Positions 5,243 through 9,337 of a DNA stretch of 9,337 nt are shown here, piece by piece. Each line of letters opens with the position of its first letter. Positions within the stretch are counted from its first letter, which is position 1. The position numbers and the translations under genes were made by a program. Source of the stretch: Chloroflexota bacterium (GTDB lineage Bacteria; Chloroflexota; Dehalococcoidia; DSTF01; JACRBR01); contig JANXYW010000189.1 in the NCBI GenBank assembly GCA_025355835.1, positions 1-9,337 on the forward strand. The letters run 5' to 3'. The notes under the pieces were generated by a model. The model saw nothing but the letters and a program-made list of their open reading frames with translations, was not told where the DNA came from and made no database searches.

Positions 5243-5250
<8 letters not shown>
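5005..5250 (+). CDS. Small protein of unknown function overlapping dnaK
   Basis: This 81-residue product starts at the ATG at 5005, with GAGGGA at 4991-4996 as ribosome binding site. The frame is open further upstream, but that part crosses a hairpin repeat. The sequence (MSNDYLYDAVENVRRKSAAA, later IAETQRALDLAVMALEEIRG) is mostly helical in appearance, soluble and free of Cys. I recognise no family. Its end overlaps the dnaK start by 8 bp: the dnaK ATG is at 5243 and this stop TAA is at 5248-5250. That is the geometry of translational coupling and the best argument that it is real. It may help adjust DnaK synthesis or act with DnaK, but this is speculation. Confidence 0.6.
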
Positions 5251-7144
<1,894 letters not shown>

Positions 7145-7155
7145 GAAGAAAGTTC

Positions 7156-7182
7156 GTAGCTTGTCGTGGGTAGTTTGTAGTG
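7156..7182 (+). repeat. Direct repeat of a GTAG 13-mer after dnaK
   Basis: GTAGCTTGTCGTG (7156-7168) and GTAGTTTGTAGTG (7170-7182) match at 11 of 13 positions with a 14-bp period. They lie between the dnaK stop and the terminator stem. No function is evident. Confidence 0.4.
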
Positions 7183-7184
7183 AG

Positions 7185-7217
7185 AGCGCGCTCGCCGCGG
7201 CGAGCGCGCTTCGTTTT
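7185..7217 (+). terminator. Intrinsic terminator after dnaK
   Basis: A perfect 12-bp GC-rich stem, AGCGCGCTCGCC (7185-7196) with GGCGAGCGCGCT (7199-7210), is followed by TCGTTTT. The 2-nt centre would open to a 4-nt loop. It begins 41 bp after the dnaK stop and is the strongest terminator in the window. It marks the end of the hrcA-dnaK operon. Confidence 0.85.
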
Positions 7218-7318
7218 GTGCGCGTCGCGTCGCCTACGCGTAGGGCTGGCGTCGGGCGGGTGATCGTTCCGAACCGCATACTGTGCTCGTCTAGCGACGC
7301 AAGGAGGCGGGATAGCGC

Positions 7319-8557
7319 ATGCGGAATCGAATTGTGTTGACGATGATGGCGGTCATGGTCGCGGTGGCGGGTACGGCCTGCGGTTCAGGTGCGGGTTCGG
7401 GTGCAACGCCGACCCTCGGATCTGCGACAGTCGCATCGACGCCAGTCTCACCCGTGTCGGCTTCGCCTCTCGCGCCGACGCCTGCGCCACAACTCCGATC
7501 CAGGGGCTGGCTCGTTTACAAACGATCCGGCGATCTGTACGTCGGCGACCTCACGACGGGCGTGGAGCAGCGCTTCACGACGGAGGGCTTCGGCGCCGGA
7601 TACGCGGGACGGACAGGCTATGAAAGCGGGTTCACGGTCTACTTCACGTCGTACCTCACGCCACCCCCCGCCAGTGAATCAGCGACTCGGCCAGCCCAGG
7701 TGTCGCGACGCCGAATCGACGGAGGCGCGGTCGAGCATCTCTTCACGTTCATGGCAACGAACGCGAGCACCGACGGCGAGCCGCTGGCTCACGCCGTCAG
7801 CGTCGCGCGGGACGGATCGGCCATCGCGTATGCGGACGAATCCGGCGTGCATCGATACGACGTGGTGAGCGGTGCGGTCAGCCAGCTTCTCACGAACCCA
7901 TGCCAAACGGAACCTCGGCCCGCGCGAGGGTGCACCATGTTCATCAATCCGCAGTGGTCCCCAGACGGCAAGTGGATTCTCGTGTCGAAGCTGGTAGGCG
8001 AGGGTTCGATATCAGTCGTGGTCGCCGCGGACGACCCGACATCCGCCCGCGAGTTCCCGGATGTGGGCGGCGACCACCAGTCGTGGTCGCCCGACTCCCG
8101 GTATTTCTGTGCTTTCAATGAGATCTTCGCGCCGGGAGGCGCACACGTCGTTTCGCCGATCGATGGCAGCGGCCCTCCGCAGCACGCCGCGTTGGCACAT
8201 GCATCAGGCATCAAGGCGTGCGTTTGGGACGAGTTCGGAAGATTCGCTGTGGCCGACGACTCCGACGGAAGTGGTGGTGCGGATCGCGTCGCAGCGTTCC
8301 CTCCACCTCCCGGCGACAATGGAGCCGTGTACCCTTTGCCGCCAGCCTACGTGGATGTGATCGGCTGGCTGCCGGATGGATCGGGCCTGCTCGCGCAGGG
8401 TCTGCCGCCGTGCAGCGTATGTGGCGAACGCGCGCCTCTTGTAGCTGCGCTGATGCTGGTGGATGGCACGCTCAGGTCGGTGCCCTTCACTGCGTTCTCC
8501 GCGTTGGGCGATGGCGTCGTGGGCGCGATACCGTTTGTGCCGCCGCCAGACGATTAG
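7319..8557 (+). CDS. Putative lipoprotein with TolB-like beta-propeller
   Basis: This 412-residue protein has a typical export signal: MRNR, a hydrophobic stretch (5-17) and Cys21 in VAVAGTAC. That is an imperfect lipobox (Gly at -3), so lipid attachment is likely but not certain. Residues 22-60 are a Ser/Thr/Pro/Ala linker. From about 63 on there are propeller-blade motifs of the TolB/PD40 kind: GWLVYKRSGDLYVGDLTTG, VARDGSAIAYADESGVHRYD, PQWSPDGKWILVSK, SWSPDSRYFCAF and GWLPDGSGLLAQG. The Cys pairs 195/205 and 365/368 might form disulfides outside the cell. AAGGAGG at 7301-7307 supports the start. The substrate is unknown; such propellers usually serve as binding scaffolds. It stands alone after the dnaK terminator, and its stop overlaps the convergent HAD gene by 4 bp. 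Confidence 0.85.
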   Translation: MRNRIVLTMMAVMVAVAGTACGSGAGSGATPTLGSATVASTPVSPVSASPLAPTPAPQLRSRGWLVYKRSGDLYVGDLTTGVEQRFTTEGFGAGYAGRTGYESGFTVYFTSYLTPPPASESATRPAQVSRRRIDGGAVEHLFTFMATNASTDGEPLAHAVSVARDGSAIAYADESGVHRYDVVSGAVSQLLTNPCQTEPRPARGCTMFINPQWSPDGKWILVSKLVGEGSISVVVAADDPTSAREFPDVGGDHQSWSPDSRYFCAFNEIFAPGGAHVVSPIDGSGPPQHAALAHASGIKACVWDEFGRFAVADDSDGSGGADRVAAFPPPPGDNGAVYPLPPAYVDVIGWLPDGSGLLAQGLPPCSVCGERAPLVAALMLVDGTLRSVPFTAFSALGDGVVGAIPFVPPPDD

Positions 8558-9219
8558 CGGACTTGCACCACCAACTCCAACGGAAACTCCCGCAGCGATT
8601 CGATCACGCGCGCGACGCCCGCCATCGGCGCCGCCGCCGTGGACGTGGCACGGAGCTGGATGACGTGCATGCCGGCGCTGAGCGCTGACGTTAGCCCGTT
8701 CGTGCTGTCTTCGATGGCGACGCATTCTGCGGGCGGTACGCCGAGCAGTTCGGCGGCGAGAAGGTACGGTTCGGGCAGCGGCTTCGTCTTCGTCACCATG
8801 TCGCACGTCGAAAGCACATCGAACAGCCCGTCGAGGCCCGCCGACGGCAAGATCGCGTCGACCCAGCGCTTGTACGATGCCGTACACAGCGCGATCGGCA
8901 CGCCGCGCTCGCGCAGCTCCACGACGAGTTCGCGCGCCCCCGGCAGCGCCGGTCGCGGCTGCCGCAGCCGCTCCATCAGCACCGGCTCGTACGCAGTCAG
9001 AATTTCTTCGAGCGTCGCCGGTAGGTCCTGCAGTGCCATCATCTGCGTCCACATCGGCGGCGTCTCCATGCCGATGAAGCGCCCGTACTCCTCGAGCGGC
9101 ACATGCTTGCCGTAGCGGGCGAGAATATCGTTGACAGCAGCGTGAAACGCCGGCTCGCTATCGGTCAGCGTGCCGTCCATATCAAAGATCACCGCGCGAA
9201 AAGGGGGAACGGGTAACAA
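8554..9219 (-). CDS. HAD-superfamily phosphatase, beta-phosphoglucomutase-like
   Basis: This is a 221-residue cytoplasmic hydrolase of HAD subfamily I with an alpha-helical C1 cap. Motif I is FDMDGTLTDSE, with Asp13 as nucleophile and Asp15 as acid/base. Motif II is Thr113 in ALCTAS, motif III Lys146 in KPLPEPYLLAAELLG, and motif IV Glu170-Asp171 in IEDSTNGLTSALSAG. Relatives dephosphorylate sugar phosphates or interconvert beta-phosphoglucose; the substrate cannot be chosen from sequence. The only start ahead of motif I that leaves a normal N-terminus is the TTG at 9217-9219, because an in-frame TAA lies one codon upstream. No Shine-Dalgarno is visible. Translation may depend on coupling with the gene whose stop lies just 3 bp before. 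It overlaps the lipoprotein gene tail to tail by 4 bp (8554-8557). Confidence 0.92.
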   Translation of the reverse strand: MLPVPPFRAVIFDMDGTLTDSEPAFHAAVNDILARYGKHVPLEEYGRFIGMETPPMWTQMMALQDLPATLEEILTAYEPVLMERLRQPRPALPGARELVVELRERGVPIALCTASYKRWVDAILPSAGLDGLFDVLSTCDMVTKTKPLPEPYLLAAELLGVPPAECVAIEDSTNGLTSALSAGMHVIQLRATSTAAAPMAGVARVIESLREFPLELVVQVR

Positions 9220-9222
9220 GGA

Positions 9223-9337
9223 TTACACGGATTTCGCAGATTGGGATAGTTTGTTGACTAGGCGTTTGTGTTCCAGGCTCGGCGCCCCAAAATTGAGTAA
9301 CAGTCCCCGGCTCAGGCCCGTCGCCTTGAGGTAATTG
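9223..9337 (-). CDS. GxxExxY-family protein, C-terminal fragment (5' end outside window)
   Basis: Reading leftward from the window edge, 37 codons end at TAA (9223-9225). The text NYLKATGLSRGLLLNFGAPS followed by LEHKRLVNK matches the conserved C-terminal part of the GxxExxY family, a small PD-(D/E)XK-like group of unknown function common in environmental bacteria. The last residues (SQSAKSV) are encoded by AATCTGCG/AATCCGTG repeat units similar to those at 1117-1143. It is on the same strand as the HAD gene, in the same frame and 3 bp upstream. The defining GxxExxY motif itself lies beyond the edge, so the call rests on the tail only. Confidence 0.75.
   Translation of the reverse strand, partial: NYLKATGLSRGLLLNFGAPSLEHKRLVNKLSQSAKSV

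Noticed and set aside
7218..7318. Possible promoter with CATACT near 7277 for the lipoprotein gene.
   Set aside because: No -35 partner at suitable spacing was found and the match is too weak to report.

Overview
This is a GC-rich bacterial chromosome segment of conserved housekeeping genes, separated by short spacers that are full of small palindromes and dispersed repeats. Two fatty-acid synthesis genes on the minus strand lie left of a divergent intergenic region, and an HrcA/CIRCE heat-shock operon lies to the right on the plus strand. DnaK carries the long N-terminal ATPase-domain insert that is absent from Bacillus-type and actinobacterial DnaK. This, the high GC, the TTG starts and the gene content make a Chloroflexota-like lineage (Dehalococcoidia or relatives) a reasonable guess. 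The sequence alone does not prove it.

Layout. (1) 1-1038, minus: a FabF-type ketosynthase, cut by the window edge, in which the active-site Cys and the first active-site His are both replaced, so it looks like a chain-length-factor (KS-beta) protein. (2) 1168-2202, minus: fabH with an intact Cys-His-Asn triad, upstream of the KS-like gene and probably co-transcribed with it. (3) 2203-2692: divergent control region with an extended -10 promoter for fabH, a cluster of GTAG-type and other hairpins, a sigma70-like promoter and a perfect CIRCE operator for hrcA. (4) 2693-7144, plus: hrcA, a small four-Cys protein, grpE, two small uncharacterised ORFs and dnaK, ended by a strong intrinsic terminator. 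No dnaJ is present. (5) 7319-8557, plus: a putative lipoprotein with a TolB-like propeller. (6) 8554-9219, minus: a HAD-family phosphatase overlapping the lipoprotein gene tail to tail, preceded by the 3' end of a GxxExxY-family gene at the right edge.

How the genes work together. HrcA should bind CIRCE and repress its own operon, which supplies GrpE (nucleotide exchange) and DnaK (Hsp70). FabH starts acyl chains from acyl-CoA and malonyl-ACP. Its apparently non-catalytic KS partner suggests a KS-alpha/KS-beta heterodimer pathway, with the active KS expected outside this window.

The most interesting points are the degenerate, chain-length-factor-like ketosynthase, the REP-like GTAG hairpins, a dispersed repeat that has been read into the C-terminus of GrpE, and three unknown small ORFs inside the chaperone operon.
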